Of a stretch of 64,000 nucleotides of DNA, positions 8,737 through 17,121 are shown in pieces. Within the stretch, counting starts at the first letter, position 1. Every line of letters starts with the position of its first letter. A program made the translations under genes and the position numbers. The notes beneath the pieces are model-generated. The model worked only from the letters and a program-made list of their open reading frames with translations. It had not been told where the DNA came from and did no database searches. Source of the stretch: Phycisphaerae bacterium (GTDB lineage: Bacteria > Planctomycetota > Phycisphaerae > Phycisphaerales > UBA1924); contig JAUIES010000001.1 of assembly GCA_030429705.1 (NCBI GenBank), forward strand, positions 248,001 to 312,000, given 5' to 3'.

Positions 8737-11517
8737 TTAAGGCCGGGCATCCAGGCGAAGTCGTTCGATGAGTGCTTCAAATCGAGGCATGCCTCGAAGC
8801 GGTCGTAGGTCTCGGTCAGACACGAACAATTTCGGATCGCGTGTGCCTGCCTCAGCAGCTCGTTCGAGCCAGTCCATTGCCTCATCCTTGCGTCCCTGCT
8901 TGACAGCACAGCACGCAACATTGTAACTCGAAGCGGCCACATTCCAGCCGCTCTCAGCAAGCGCACGGAAGACGCGTTCAGCCTCTTCGTATCGGCCTTG
9001 ACGCAAAAGCGCCCAACCCAACTCGTGCTTGGCGAGTGCCACATCGGCGTGACGATCCAGCGTTGTGCGTGCCCGGTTTTCCAACGCATCCCAAGACGCT
9101 ACGCGGAACGATTTCAACTCACGACGCTCGATAACCCCAACCATTGCCTGCTTGAACTGGTCGGTTTCGATCAGGTTCTGAATGTGCGATTCTTCTGACA
9201 ACCGGTCACGATCACTCATGCCTGCTCGTGCAGCAGCAACCAACACACTCAGTGCCGCTTGCTCATCGCCAGCGATCGCATGAACAACGCCCAAGCGAAA
9301 AAGCCCGTCCGATGCTGAGTAGCCGTCATCGAGTAACGCATGCAGCGAATCGATGGCGACCTGCACCTCGCCGCGTTCAGCAAGCGCGACCGCTCGTTCG
9401 GCATACGCGGCCTGCTGCTGGGATCCGCTGGCTTCCGCAGCCAGTTCCTCAGCCAGATCGACAACCCGATTCCAATCAGCGAACTCTCGAGCGACCTGAA
9501 TTTCTCGCTTGAGTCGGGCCGGTCGAATCACACGCTCGATGGCCGCTTTGAATGCTTTCTCATGCTGGATTGATGCCAGATCAGAGTCGGTCTGAGCAAG
9601 TTCGTAATCGCGAAAGCCGTTTTCGACAGCTAGATTGAAAGCCTCAATCGCCTTCGCTGTCTTTCCGAGCAGGGCAAAGACACAGGCTTCGTTGTAAAAC
9701 GCCACCTCGACTCGGTGATGCAGTTCTCGTTGAATCTTCAGACTCTCAAGTGCTTGCTTGTATTGACCGGCGGCAATCCTGACATAACTGAGATAGTGCC
9801 AGGTCGAGCCGTCACGCGGAGCGAGAACCGCCAAGGTCTCAAGCGACTCGATAGCGGCGTCTGTATCGTGGTTGCTCATTGCTTTGCGTGCAGCTCGTCG
9901 TAACTCGTGGACTTGCGCCGATGTTGCCAAGAGTGTGCTCGACGCGTCGTCTTCGATGACCTGTGCAAACATGTGCTCTGACCGCAGTCGAACATCGATA
10001 TCGAGCCCGAGTGAAATCGCTGTTTCCAGTTCAGTCCTCGCTTCGCTCAACCGGCCTTGTCCGCTCAATGCACCTGCGAGCCAGAATCGAATCTCAGCCT
10101 CATGAACACACGATTCGAGTACCGTTCTCAACTCACGCTCAGCGATGACATGATCGTCGAGTTGCAACAGCGCAATCGCGTATCGGGCACGAGCATCGAC
10201 ATCTGTTGGAGCCACGCCAAGGTAGACCGCGTATTGCTCGGCAGCCTCTTTCCACGCGAGTGCTTCAAACCACTCCTGTGCGTGATGGGCGAGAGCCGAT
10301 CGTTCTGCGATACGCTTGATCTGGTCATCCAGTTCGGCCAGACCGATCTCTGACTTGGTGTCCGCCGGTTGCGCAGGCGCAATTGTCGGGACCAACAGCG
10401 CAAGGAGAATGATCGCGCTCAGGAGCACCGACCTCGAACACGAAGGCGATGAATCTGGACGCATGACAATCCCGAGCCGATCTGCCAGATCACGTCGACC
10501 CTGACCGGTCGCTGCCAGCATCGGTCGTGCCCGACCAGACCCGGATAAACGCTCAACGACACCGATCAAAGCTTCTGCGTACTCGCGCCTTCGCCCGGAG
10601 ACCGCGCGAACCGCCCAGACATCGCACGCCTGTTCGGCAAACCGATCCATGCGACCCATGGCAATTCGCGCAAGCGGATGCCACCACAAAAGCGCTGTCA
10701 CGAACACCTCAAAAAGAGCAATCCAATGATCGCGCCGACGCAGGTGCGCCAACTCGTGAGCCATCAAGCCACGAACGCCATCAGCTTCCGCATCCAACGC
10801 GCTCGGCCAGATCAATATGGGTCGGCCAAGCCCCCACACCATCGGTGAGACAATGCCAGACACAACGCGGGTCTCAGGTACTGAAGAACCAATTTCCGCT
10901 GCCACCGATCGAATCTGTGATTGCAACCGATCACCAGCTCGATCCGCCATGCGGACCAGTCGATCGGTGCGGCGAACGCGGACGAGGAATACGACGAGAA
11001 CGAACACCGCCCCACCCAGCCACACAACTCGACCCGCATTGCGAACCGCGTTGGGCACTGATAACGCCGATCCCGATGGACGGCGCAAAACCGGCGTTCC
11101 CAGCACGCCGGCACCATCGCGTTGCGGCGCGAGGCTGAAGACTGTCGCATCCAGGTGTTCAGCACCGATGTGTTCTGACGCAGCGATCGCACTCGACTGT
11201 TCGATCTGATCACCAAGTGCAATCTCACGATCAGCATATTCCATCGGTCCGCCATCGAGAAAGCGACCGATCGAAGGGTCCGTTCGATCGAATCGGTCCC
11301 ACGCTGCTGCTTCGATGTTTTCAATGTGAGGTTTGAACAGGCCTCGCACAGCAATCGGGCTTCGCCAGTTCAAAGGCGGAAGCACCAGGACCAGCAAGAC
11401 GGTCAGCCACATGACATGCGCAACCGCAGGCTTTGATCGCACACGCCGTTCAACGATGACGGCAAGTATCGCGATAACACACGCGATCATCGTGTTTTCG
11501 AGCATCCATCCGAGCAC
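8737..11517 (-). CDS. BlaR1-like M56 metalloprotease fused to TPR repeats
   Basis: Membrane sensor-protease candidate of 926 residues. The N-terminal third is an M56 peptidase: membrane helices at about residues 8-23 and 36-50 and again at about 165-180, the zinc motif HELAH at 254-258, the third ligand in FAEQACD at about 293-299, and a membrane segment at about 365-385. Instead of a beta-lactam-binding domain the rest is about 530 residues of TPR-like helical repeats (such as ARYAIALLQLDDHVIAEREL and LGWALLRQGRYEEAERVF). In BlaR1/BlaI systems the protease removes the repressor encoded next door; here BlaI lies 10 bases upstream in the same direction. The start is GTG at 11517, with an ATG at 11505 as alternative. 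The signal sensed is unknown. Confidence 0.85.
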   Translation of the reverse strand: MLGWMLENTMIACVIAILAVIVERRVRSKPAVAHVMWLTVLLVLVLPPLNWRSPIAVRGLFKPHIENIEAAAWDRFDRTDPSIGRFLDGGPMEYADREIALGDQIEQSSAIAASEHIGAEHLDATVFSLAPQRDGAGVLGTPVLRRPSGSALSVPNAVRNAGRVVWLGGAVFVLVVFLVRVRRTDRLVRMADRAGDRLQSQIRSVAAEIGSSVPETRVVSGIVSPMVWGLGRPILIWPSALDAEADGVRGLMAHELAHLRRRDHWIALFEVFVTALLWWHPLARIAMGRMDRFAEQACDVWAVRAVSGRRREYAEALIGVVERLSGSGRARPMLAATGQGRRDLADRLGIVMRPDSSPSCSRSVLLSAIILLALLVPTIAPAQPADTKSEIGLAELDDQIKRIAERSALAHHAQEWFEALAWKEAAEQYAVYLGVAPTDVDARARYAIALLQLDDHVIAERELRTVLESCVHEAEIRFWLAGALSGQGRLSEARTELETAISLGLDIDVRLRSEHMFAQVIEDDASSTLLATSAQVHELRRAARKAMSNHDTDAAIESLETLAVLAPRDGSTWHYLSYVRIAAGQYKQALESLKIQRELHHRVEVAFYNEACVFALLGKTAKAIEAFNLAVENGFRDYELAQTDSDLASIQHEKAFKAAIERVIRPARLKREIQVAREFADWNRVVDLAEELAAEASGSQQQAAYAERAVALAERGEVQVAIDSLHALLDDGYSASDGLFRLGVVHAIAGDEQAALSVLVAAARAGMSDRDRLSEESHIQNLIETDQFKQAMVGVIERRELKSFRVASWDALENRARTTLDRHADVALAKHELGWALLRQGRYEEAERVFRALAESGWNVAASSYNVACCAVKQGRKDEAMDWLERAAEAGTRDPKLFVSDRDLRPLRGMPRFEALIERLRLDARP

Positions 11518-11527
11518 TGATCACTCT

Positions 11528-11932
11528 TCAACCGACCGATTGGCCGTCGTCCAACTTGTCAAGCATCCGGCGAAACGACGCGAGTTCCTCAGGCGTGAAT
11601 GCATTCCCACGAACAAGTGTCATCATCAGAGGCGTTGCTTTACCCCCACACACGCGTTCGGCGAGCCCGTTCAACTCAAACCGTAACAACTCGTCCTGAT
11701 CAACACACGGCGAAAACACATGAGCTTTGCCCTGTCGGCGCGTTTCAACATACCCCTTTTTACAAAGTCTGACGACGAGAGTTTGGACGGTGGTGTACGC
11801 CCAATCTCGACCATCGGTATTGAGTCGTTCGAGCAAGTCGCGGACTGTGGCCTCGCGCACTTCCCACAACACCTTGAGTACTTCGAGTTCAGTATCGCTC
11901 ACCGAACCTTTGGTTGATCCATCTTCGCTCAC
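11528..11932 (-). CDS. blaI: BlaI/MecI-family transcriptional repressor
   Basis: Winged-helix repressor of 134 residues. The family signature is clear: VSDTELEVLKVLWEVREATV, the recognition segment WAYTTVQTLVVRLCKKGYVE and the C-terminal dimerisation helices around FTPEELASFRRMLDKL. Such repressors bind short palindromes as dimers and are inactivated by the partner M56 protease. The start is GTG at 11932 behind AAGGGG. A palindrome overlaps its probable promoter at 11977-12005, suggesting autoregulation. The adjacent gene encodes the matching M56 protein, so the pair forms a sensor-repressor unit; beta-lactam involvement is not implied by the sequence. Confidence 0.93.
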   Translation of the reverse strand: MSEDGSTKGSVSDTELEVLKVLWEVREATVRDLLERLNTDGRDWAYTTVQTLVVRLCKKGYVETRRQGKAHVFSPCVDQDELLRFELNGLAERVCGGKATPLMMTLVRGNAFTPEELASFRRMLDKLDDGQSVG

Positions 11933-11976
11933 AAATAACCCCTTCGTGTTCTCGCGACTGGCGATCCTTGCCTGTC

Positions 11977-12005
11977 ATCCTACGACAAATCGTCGTATGA
12001 CACAA
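11977..12005 (-). promoter_or_regulatory. Candidate BlaI promoter and operator
   Basis: On the minus strand TTGTGT (12005-12000) and TAGGAT (11982-11977) are separated by 17 bases. A palindrome with half-sites TACGAC and GTCGTA (11981-11997, 5-base centre) fills the spacer and touches the -10, about 45 bases upstream of the BlaI start. Placement is as expected for an autoregulated repressor. The -35 match is weak, so the promoter is tentative; the palindrome itself is exact. Confidence 0.5.
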
Positions 12006-12089
12006 GAGTCGCTACGGTCATAATTACCGACTGGTTCCGAAGTGGTTGGGTACCAAGCATTGCTGCCCCGTCCAGACCCCAAGCATGGA

Positions 12090-12506
12090 TCAATGCCCCA
12101 GCAGCGTCAACATCGACTCAAGCAGGTCACGAGCGGTGGTTTCGTTGCCACCTGGCTCAATCGTCACGCCGACGCGCGTGCCGGATGCCGTCAGCGAGGA
12201 CCCGATCGTCACTTTCTTGAACAGTTGACGGCGTGGAGGACTGGCGACCACCCGTGTGCGGTCGTTGGTTGCTTCAGACGCTGTCACCGTATAGCCGCGG
12301 GCGTGCAAAACGCGCTCGGCTGCTGCCCGTACGGATTGCGGCGGAACCGTGACCGGTAACTCGCTGTGGAGTGTCTTGTTCACATAGACCGCTGCCAGTT
12401 GGCGTTCTCCATGCCATCCGTATGATGGTGGCTGCGACACACAACCAGCCGACATCGCCAAGCCGACAACAATGATCGCTATTCTGGTGGGTGTTCTCGT
12501 AACCAT
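12090..12506 (-). CDS. Small lipoprotein of unknown function
   Basis: Predicted lipoprotein of 138 residues: basic start MVTRTPTR, hydrophobic IAIIVVGLAMSAGC with the lipobox Cys at about 22, then a soluble domain of about 110 residues with HARGYTVTASEATNDRTRVV and RVGVTIEPGGNE. The alternation suggests a small alpha/beta domain. It resembles short periplasmic lipoproteins of the kind often annotated as DUF3568-like, but I do not firmly recognise the family. The start lies inside the end of the NYN gene (28-base overlap), so it is probably expressed with it. Confidence 0.7.
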   Translation of the reverse strand: MVTRTPTRIAIIVVGLAMSAGCVSQPPSYGWHGERQLAAVYVNKTLHSELPVTVPPQSVRAAAERVLHARGYTVTASEATNDRTRVVASPPRRQLFKKVTIGSSLTASGTRVGVTIEPGGNETTARDLLESMLTLLGH

Positions 12507-13192
12507 CGGTCCATGTCGAGATCGACCAAATCGATACTCAACCGTGATTCTCGGATGAGGCGTACCAGCAACTCATCCACGACGCGCTCCTGAGGAGTCT
12601 CGGTCACCTCGCTGTCATCTTCAGCCTCAGACCGTTTTTGCTCGTTTTCAAGTGGAGTTTCGGGCGTTGCGGCAGATTCGACCGGTTCGCCGAGGTCGAA
12701 CTCTCGCATCCAATACGCAAGTGAGTCCCTATTCAAGGGTGTTTGGCGAGATCCAGGCAGACTTCGAGGCCGAGTCGCTGCGTCATGGTCGAGGGTCAAC
12801 CGACGCAAAAATGCGTCACTGCTCATAGGTTGAGCACCAGTTCGACGGGCAGCCCGGACCAAGCGTTTGTCTGAACTGACCATCAATACATCGTTTGAAC
12901 CGGCGTGATGGGCAAGCAGGGCTTCAATCACATCGTCGGCCTCTGAGCCGACACCGGAAAACAACAACTCGACGCCCCCGAACTGAACCTGAACAGGATC
13001 AGCCGTTTGCCGAGACAGTCGTTCAGCGAGGTGCGACAAATGCCCATCGCACACGACAAGGACACGATCTGAAGCGTGCCGGCTATGCCCGATGAGACTG
13101 ACTAGCTCGACAAGGTCAAGACCGGCCAAGTGCATAGGGAGAACACCTTGCACATTGAGAAGGTTGTATGCATCAATGATCAGCATCTTCAC
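12479..13192 (-). CDS. NYN-domain protein (YacP-like ribonuclease candidate)
   Basis: Protein of 237 residues whose N-terminal 125 residues form a PIN/NYN-type fold: LIIDAYNLLNVQ with the first catalytic Asp, LVVCDGHLSHL with a second, GSEADDVIEALLAHH with the third acidic cluster and VLMVSSDKRLVRAARRTGAQ. YacP/Rae1 proteins of this family cleave mRNA on ribosomes in Bacillus. The remainder is an acidic linker (EQKRSEAEDDSEVTETPQE) and a short helical tail. GTG at 13192 and ATG at 13186 are both possible starts. Nuclease activity is inferred from the intact acidic residues. Confidence 0.75.
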   Translation of the reverse strand: MKMLIIDAYNLLNVQGVLPMHLAGLDLVELVSLIGHSRHASDRVLVVCDGHLSHLAERLSRQTADPVQVQFGGVELLFSGVGSEADDVIEALLAHHAGSNDVLMVSSDKRLVRAARRTGAQPMSSDAFLRRLTLDHDAATRPRSLPGSRQTPLNRDSLAYWMREFDLGEPVESAATPETPLENEQKRSEAEDDSEVTETPQERVVDELLVRLIRESRLSIDLVDLDMDRWLREHPPE

Positions 13193-13213
13193 CTGTCAGC
13201 ATACGGAACGGGG

Positions 13214-13244
13214 TTGATCCGAGCGGACGAGGTGGCTTTACTAT
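13214..13244 (+). promoter_or_regulatory. Possible promoter for rpsU
   Basis: TTGATC (13214-13219) and TACTAT (13239-13244) are separated by 19 bases, longer than ideal, about 85 bases upstream of the rpsU ATG, in the divergent intergenic region with the NYN gene. Only weakly supported. Confidence 0.25.
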
Positions 13245-13328
13245 GGGCCCGCGACGGGTTGTCGTCGGGCGCATCGGATGTCGGTGCGTCATGTCAGATC
13301 ATTTGAGAGAACAGAAGGAAACATTCCT

Positions 13329-13520
13329 ATGGCGATTCGGATCAAGGCCCGCAGCGGTGAAAGCGTCGAGCAAATGATGCGCCGCTTCAAGAAACTCTGC
13401 GAAAAAGAAGGCCTGATCAAGGATATCAAGCGCAAGGAGTTCTACGAAAAGCCTTCCGAGCGTGCTCGTCGTGCTGCCCGTAAATCGGTCAGTCGCCGTG
13501 TCCCCCGCGAGGGCGAATGA
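13329..13520 (+). CDS. rpsU: 30S ribosomal protein S21
   Basis: Small basic ribosomal protein of 63 residues needed for translation initiation on the 30S subunit. It has the family pattern: start MAIRIKARSGESVEQMMRRF, then KKLCEKEGLIKDIKRKEFYE, then a basic RARRAARKSVSRR tail. The length matches S21. The ATG at 13329 is preceded by GAAGGA; the frame extends 17 codons upstream without family similarity. It is followed by a strong terminator and stands alone. Confidence 0.96.
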   Translation: MAIRIKARSGESVEQMMRRFKKLCEKEGLIKDIKRKEFYEKPSERARRAARKSVSRRVPREGE

Positions 13521-13560
13521 CCGAAAGGGTCATTTTGAACGCCTTTGAATTTGTTTGTTC

Positions 13561-13588
13561 AACCCCTGACCCGTGTCGGGGGTTTTTT
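13561..13588 (+). terminator. Intrinsic terminator of rpsU
   Basis: A 10-bp stem (AACCCCTGAC with GTCGGGGGTT, one G-T pair) around the loop CCGT, with a T-run overlapping its 3' end, 40 bases after the rpsU stop. Confidence 0.85.
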
Positions 13589-13666
13589 ATTGCTCTCGTC
13601 TTCTGATCGGTTCGCGAAGTGTGGCTCGGCAATCGAGTGAGGAAACCACCACCGGTTCCATGCCCC

Positions 13667-13682
13667 GCACAATCTTTTGTGC
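13667..13682. promoter_or_regulatory. Inverted repeat upstream of hppA
   Basis: GCACAA and TTGTGC form a perfect 6-bp inverted repeat around TCTT, about 115 bases before hppA. TATTGT, a possible -10, starts directly at its end. It could be an operator or a short hairpin in the leader; nothing more can be said. Confidence 0.25.
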
Positions 13683-13798
13683 TATTGTTTCGACCCTCCC
13701 GGTTGGTCTGAATGGGATCTGTGACGGACGGCCGGGTACCGCATTTCGACGAGTCTTTTCGCGTGCGTTTCTCACACTTTTGAAGAGGTGAATGTTCT

Positions 13799-16582
13799 AT
13801 GACATCGGTCGGCACACTCATCCCCACCCTTGGGGCAATCGACGGCATACCGCCACTGTTCTGGATCGCGCCCGCGGGCGGGATCGTGGCACTTCTCATG
13901 GCGTTCTTCTTCTCCAAATCGGTGATGAAGACCAGTGAAGGCGACGACGAAATGGTGCGCATCGCTCAGGCGGTCCGCGATGGTGCGATGGCGTACCTGA
14001 CCAGACAATACCGCGTCGTCGCGGTCGTCTTCGTTTTCCTCGTTGCATTCCTCGCCGGTATGTGGGCGTTGCAGTTGCAGTCTGCGATGACGCTCATCGG
14101 CGTGCCGATTGCCGGTCTGCTTTCTGGTCTGTGCGGCTGGTTCGGCATGAAGATGGCGACCAACGCCAGTGCTCGCACCGCCCACGCTGCGAAAAGTTCG
14201 CTCAATGACGCATTGACCGTGGCGTTCCGCTCGGGTGCGGTCATGGGTCTCGTTGTTGTCGGGTTCGCCATTCTCGATGTCAGCGTGTGGTTTTTCGTCT
14301 TTAATCAATTCACCGATCTCGGGCTTGAAGTCATCACCACGGTGATGCTCAGTTACGGGATGGGCGCTTCGACCCAGGCTTTGTTTGCTCGCGTGGGTGG
14401 CGGTATCTACACAAAGGCTGCAGATGTCGGTGCTGACCTTGTCGGCAAAGTCGAAGCGGGCATTCCCGAAGACGACGCGCGCAACCCGGCCACCATTGCT
14501 GACAATGTCGGTGACAATGTTGGTGATGTTGCAGGGATGGGTGCGGACCTTTACGAGTCGTACTACGGCTCGATCCTGGCGACGATGGCTCTGGGTGCTG
14601 CTGCATCAATCAGCCTCAGCCATGGACTCGGCGGACAAGAAGGGACCGGTCTCGGGCTTTCGCTGGCAGCCGCCCCACTGACCTTGGCTGGCATCGGCAT
14701 TTTCTGCTCGATCGCCGGTGTCTTCACCGTGCGGGCCAAAGAGAACGCCAGTTTCGCGCAACTCCTCAAGAGCCTGCATAAGGGCGTGTGGATTGCCTCG
14801 GCGCTCATCGTCGTTGCATCCGGCATCCTGCTCTATATGCTGCTTGGTGATGCATCCAAAGAGGGCGGCGCTCTCCACGGCATCACGACTTACTGGGGCC
14901 TGTGGCTTTCGATTATCTCCGGTCTTGTTGCGGGTAATGTCATCGCTGTAGCGACCGAATATTACACCAGTTACGAGCATCCCCCCACCAAGCGCATCGC
15001 CGAGCAGGCCCTCACCGGTCCGGCCACCGTCATTATCTCCGGCATCGCTGAAGGCATGAAGTCGACCTGGGCATCGCTTGTGGTCGTGGTGGTTGCGATT
15101 CTCGCAGCGTTCACATTCGCGGGCGGAAACGAGAACTTCCTCATGGGTCTCTACGGCGTGGGTATCGCGGCGGTTGGCATGCTTTCGACCCTCGGTATCA
15201 CGCTCGCTACTGATGCATACGGCCCGATCGCCGACAACGCAGGCGGCAACGCCGAAATGACCGGCCAGCCCCCCCATGTGCGTGAACGCACCGACATGCT
15301 CGACTCACTCGGCAACACGACCGCAGCGACCGGCAAGGGCTTCGCCATCGGTTCGGCAGCCCTCACCGCACTCGCTTTGTTCGCAGCGTTTATTCAGGTC
15401 GTGCAGACGCAGATCACGACCCAGTCGGAATCATTCGTTGGACAGGGGCAGGGCATCCACGAGTTTGCCCACGCGCAGTATGAAGGTCACTACCGGTTCG
15501 CATTGGTCGATCCGACTGATCGCGATGAGGATGGCGCTCCGTATGTCGACGGCGGCATGCTCGTCAATCGCGACCAACTCGCAGCATTCGATCTCAAGGA
15601 TGCCTTTGTGAAAGGCATGAGCATCGAAACCATTCGTCCGCTCGCACGCTATGGCAGCGACGAAGTGCCTGATTTCCACAAGGCTCGTCGATTTGAACTG
15701 TCAGGTTCGGCGGTCGCACGCGACGGCACAACCAAGCCGTTCACTTTCGAAGTGATCAGTTCTCGCAACGGCACGCTCAAGGATGTCCTCGCGTTTTATG
15801 ATGTGACGCTCGCCAACCCGCGTTTGCTGGGTGGTTTGTTCATGGGTGTGTTGCTCGCCTTCCTGTTCTGTGCGTTGACGATGAACGCAGTCGGCCGAGC
15901 GGCGTACGCGATGATGGGTGAAGCCCGCCGTCAGTTTGCCAAGATGCGTGAAGCATTCCGCAGCCAGGGCATGAGCGAAGAGGACATTGCCAATCCCGAG
16001 TCATGGCCGAAGCAAGTCGAATTTGAGGGTGTGTCGTATCCCGACTATGCCCGATGCGTGTCGATCTCGACCGCGGGCGCTCAGAAGGAAATGGTCGTGC
16101 CGGCCTTGCTTGCGATCATTATCCCGATCGTCGTCGGATTGATCTTGAGTGTGCCTGGCGTCATGGGTCTGCTCGCGGGCGGCCTGACGAGTGGTTTCGC
16201 GGTCGCGGTCTTTATGGCCAACGCAGGCGGCGCTTGGGACAACGCGAAGAAGTTGCTCGAGTCGTACGGCCGCATCACCGCGAACGAATTCCTTGATAGC
16301 GCTGATATCCGCGAGAAGATCCCGGCGGAAATCCGTGAGGCCCTCATCGCTCGCGCAACTGAAATGCGCGAAAGCGGCGACGGCGATGGATATGTCTATG
16401 GCAAGGGTTCCGATGACCACAAGGCCACCGTCGTGGGCGACACCGTCGGCGACCCGTTCAAGGATACCTCCGGTCCGGCACTGAACATCCTGATCAAGTT
16501 GATCTCGATCGTGTCCGTCGTGTTCGCCGGTCTGATCGTCAAGTTCGGCCCGGTCATCAGCGACATGCTCGGCCTGAGTTGA
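13799..16582 (+). CDS. hppA: K+-dependent membrane-bound pyrophosphatase (Na+ and/or H+ pumping)
   Basis: Integral membrane pump of 927 residues that couples pyrophosphate hydrolysis to ion export. The core is complete: substrate loops DVGADLVGKVEAGIPEDD and ATIADNVGDNVGDVAG at about residues 210-247, TDAYGPIADNAGG at about 470-482, and the C-terminal ATVVGDTVGDPFKDTSGP. The A and G in GNTTAATGKG (about 500) mark the K+-dependent class. The Glu in ADLYESYYGSI (about 252) sits at the position characteristic of Na+-pumping types. At about 540-668 there is an extra segment of about 130 residues between two helices, making it longer than the usual 650-800. GAAGAGGTG precedes the ATG. Transcription appears monocistronic, with a terminator after the gene. 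Confidence 0.97.
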   Translation: MTSVGTLIPTLGAIDGIPPLFWIAPAGGIVALLMAFFFSKSVMKTSEGDDEMVRIAQAVRDGAMAYLTRQYRVVAVVFVFLVAFLAGMWALQLQSAMTLIGVPIAGLLSGLCGWFGMKMATNASARTAHAAKSSLNDALTVAFRSGAVMGLVVVGFAILDVSVWFFVFNQFTDLGLEVITTVMLSYGMGASTQALFARVGGGIYTKAADVGADLVGKVEAGIPEDDARNPATIADNVGDNVGDVAGMGADLYESYYGSILATMALGAAASISLSHGLGGQEGTGLGLSLAAAPLTLAGIGIFCSIAGVFTVRAKENASFAQLLKSLHKGVWIASALIVVASGILLYMLLGDASKEGGALHGITTYWGLWLSIISGLVAGNVIAVATEYYTSYEHPPTKRIAEQALTGPATVIISGIAEGMKSTWASLVVVVVAILAAFTFAGGNENFLMGLYGVGIAAVGMLSTLGITLATDAYGPIADNAGGNAEMTGQPPHVRERTDMLDSLGNTTAATGKGFAIGSAALTALALFAAFIQVVQTQITTQSESFVGQGQGIHEFAHAQYEGHYRFALVDPTDRDEDGAPYVDGGMLVNRDQLAAFDLKDAFVKGMSIETIRPLARYGSDEVPDFHKARRFELSGSAVARDGTTKPFTFEVISSRNGTLKDVLAFYDVTLANPRLLGGLFMGVLLAFLFCALTMNAVGRAAYAMMGEARRQFAKMREAFRSQGMSEEDIANPESWPKQVEFEGVSYPDYARCVSISTAGAQKEMVVPALLAIIIPIVVGLILSVPGVMGLLAGGLTSGFAVAVFMANAGGAWDNAKKLLESYGRITANEFLDSADIREKIPAEIREALIARATEMRESGDGDGYVYGKGSDDHKATVVGDTVGDPFKDTSGPALNILIKLISIVSVVFAGLIVKFGPVISDMLGLS

Positions 16583-16604
16583 TCGAGTTCATCTCTTGAA
16601 AACC

Positions 16605-16640
16605 AAGGCGTCCGTCTCTTCGTGAGGCGGACGCCTTTTT
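16605..16640 (+). terminator. Intrinsic terminator of hppA
   Basis: A 10-bp stem AAGGCGTCCG / CGGACGCCTT with an inner TTCG-containing loop and a run of T, 22 bases after the hppA stop. Confidence 0.85.
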
Positions 16641-16743
16641 CATGCATTAAGAGTTCATGCCGGGCTCTCTGGTCAAATCTGCAAAGGCCGTGATCGCGTG
16701 TGCGGGGATTGGCATAGCAAAGCCAAGACCGCGCTACCGCTCC

Positions 16744-17118
16744 TCAGTTTCCTGTGAATGTGCCACCAAATAGAAGCGCGATGAGAACCATGATGAGATT
16801 GAACACGATGAGACCGAGCAGCACGCCACAGGCAATGGTCTTAATCGGGTGATTGATCAGGTTGCTGTGCTCAAGGCGACGAACGAGGTTTTGTGTACGC
16901 GCATCGCCCGCTACAGACGCAGCATCCACCTGCGACCGAACATCGAGGATCTCGGCACTTACAGGAATGTCGGCAGCCTCGACCTCGTCGATCTCACGAG
17001 AGTGAATACCAAGTCTGACCACATAATTGCGCGCCTCGGCCTCGTCTTGCGCTCGAACAAATACAGTGGTCGGTATCCCGTTTGACTTCAACTCACCGTT
17101 CACTCGATAGATCGGCAT
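16744..17118 (-). CDS. Small membrane protein of unknown function
   Basis: Protein of 124 residues: a soluble N-terminal part beginning MPIYRVNGELKSNGIPTTVF, with AQDEAEARNYVVRLGIHSRE recalling the small alpha-beta segments at the start of GspF-like or SPOR-like proteins, and one or two membrane segments at about residues 93-118 (TIACGVLLGLIVFNLIMVLI). GAGGT precedes the ATG. It follows scoB after 3 bases in the same direction, so the two are probably one unit. I do not recognise a family; a link with CoA-transferase function is not evident. Confidence 0.75.
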   Translation of the reverse strand: MPIYRVNGELKSNGIPTTVFVRAQDEAEARNYVVRLGIHSREIDEVEAADIPVSAEILDVRSQVDAASVAGDARTQNLVRRLEHSNLINHPIKTIACGVLLGLIVFNLIMVLIALLFGGTFTGN

Positions 17119-17121
17119 CGC

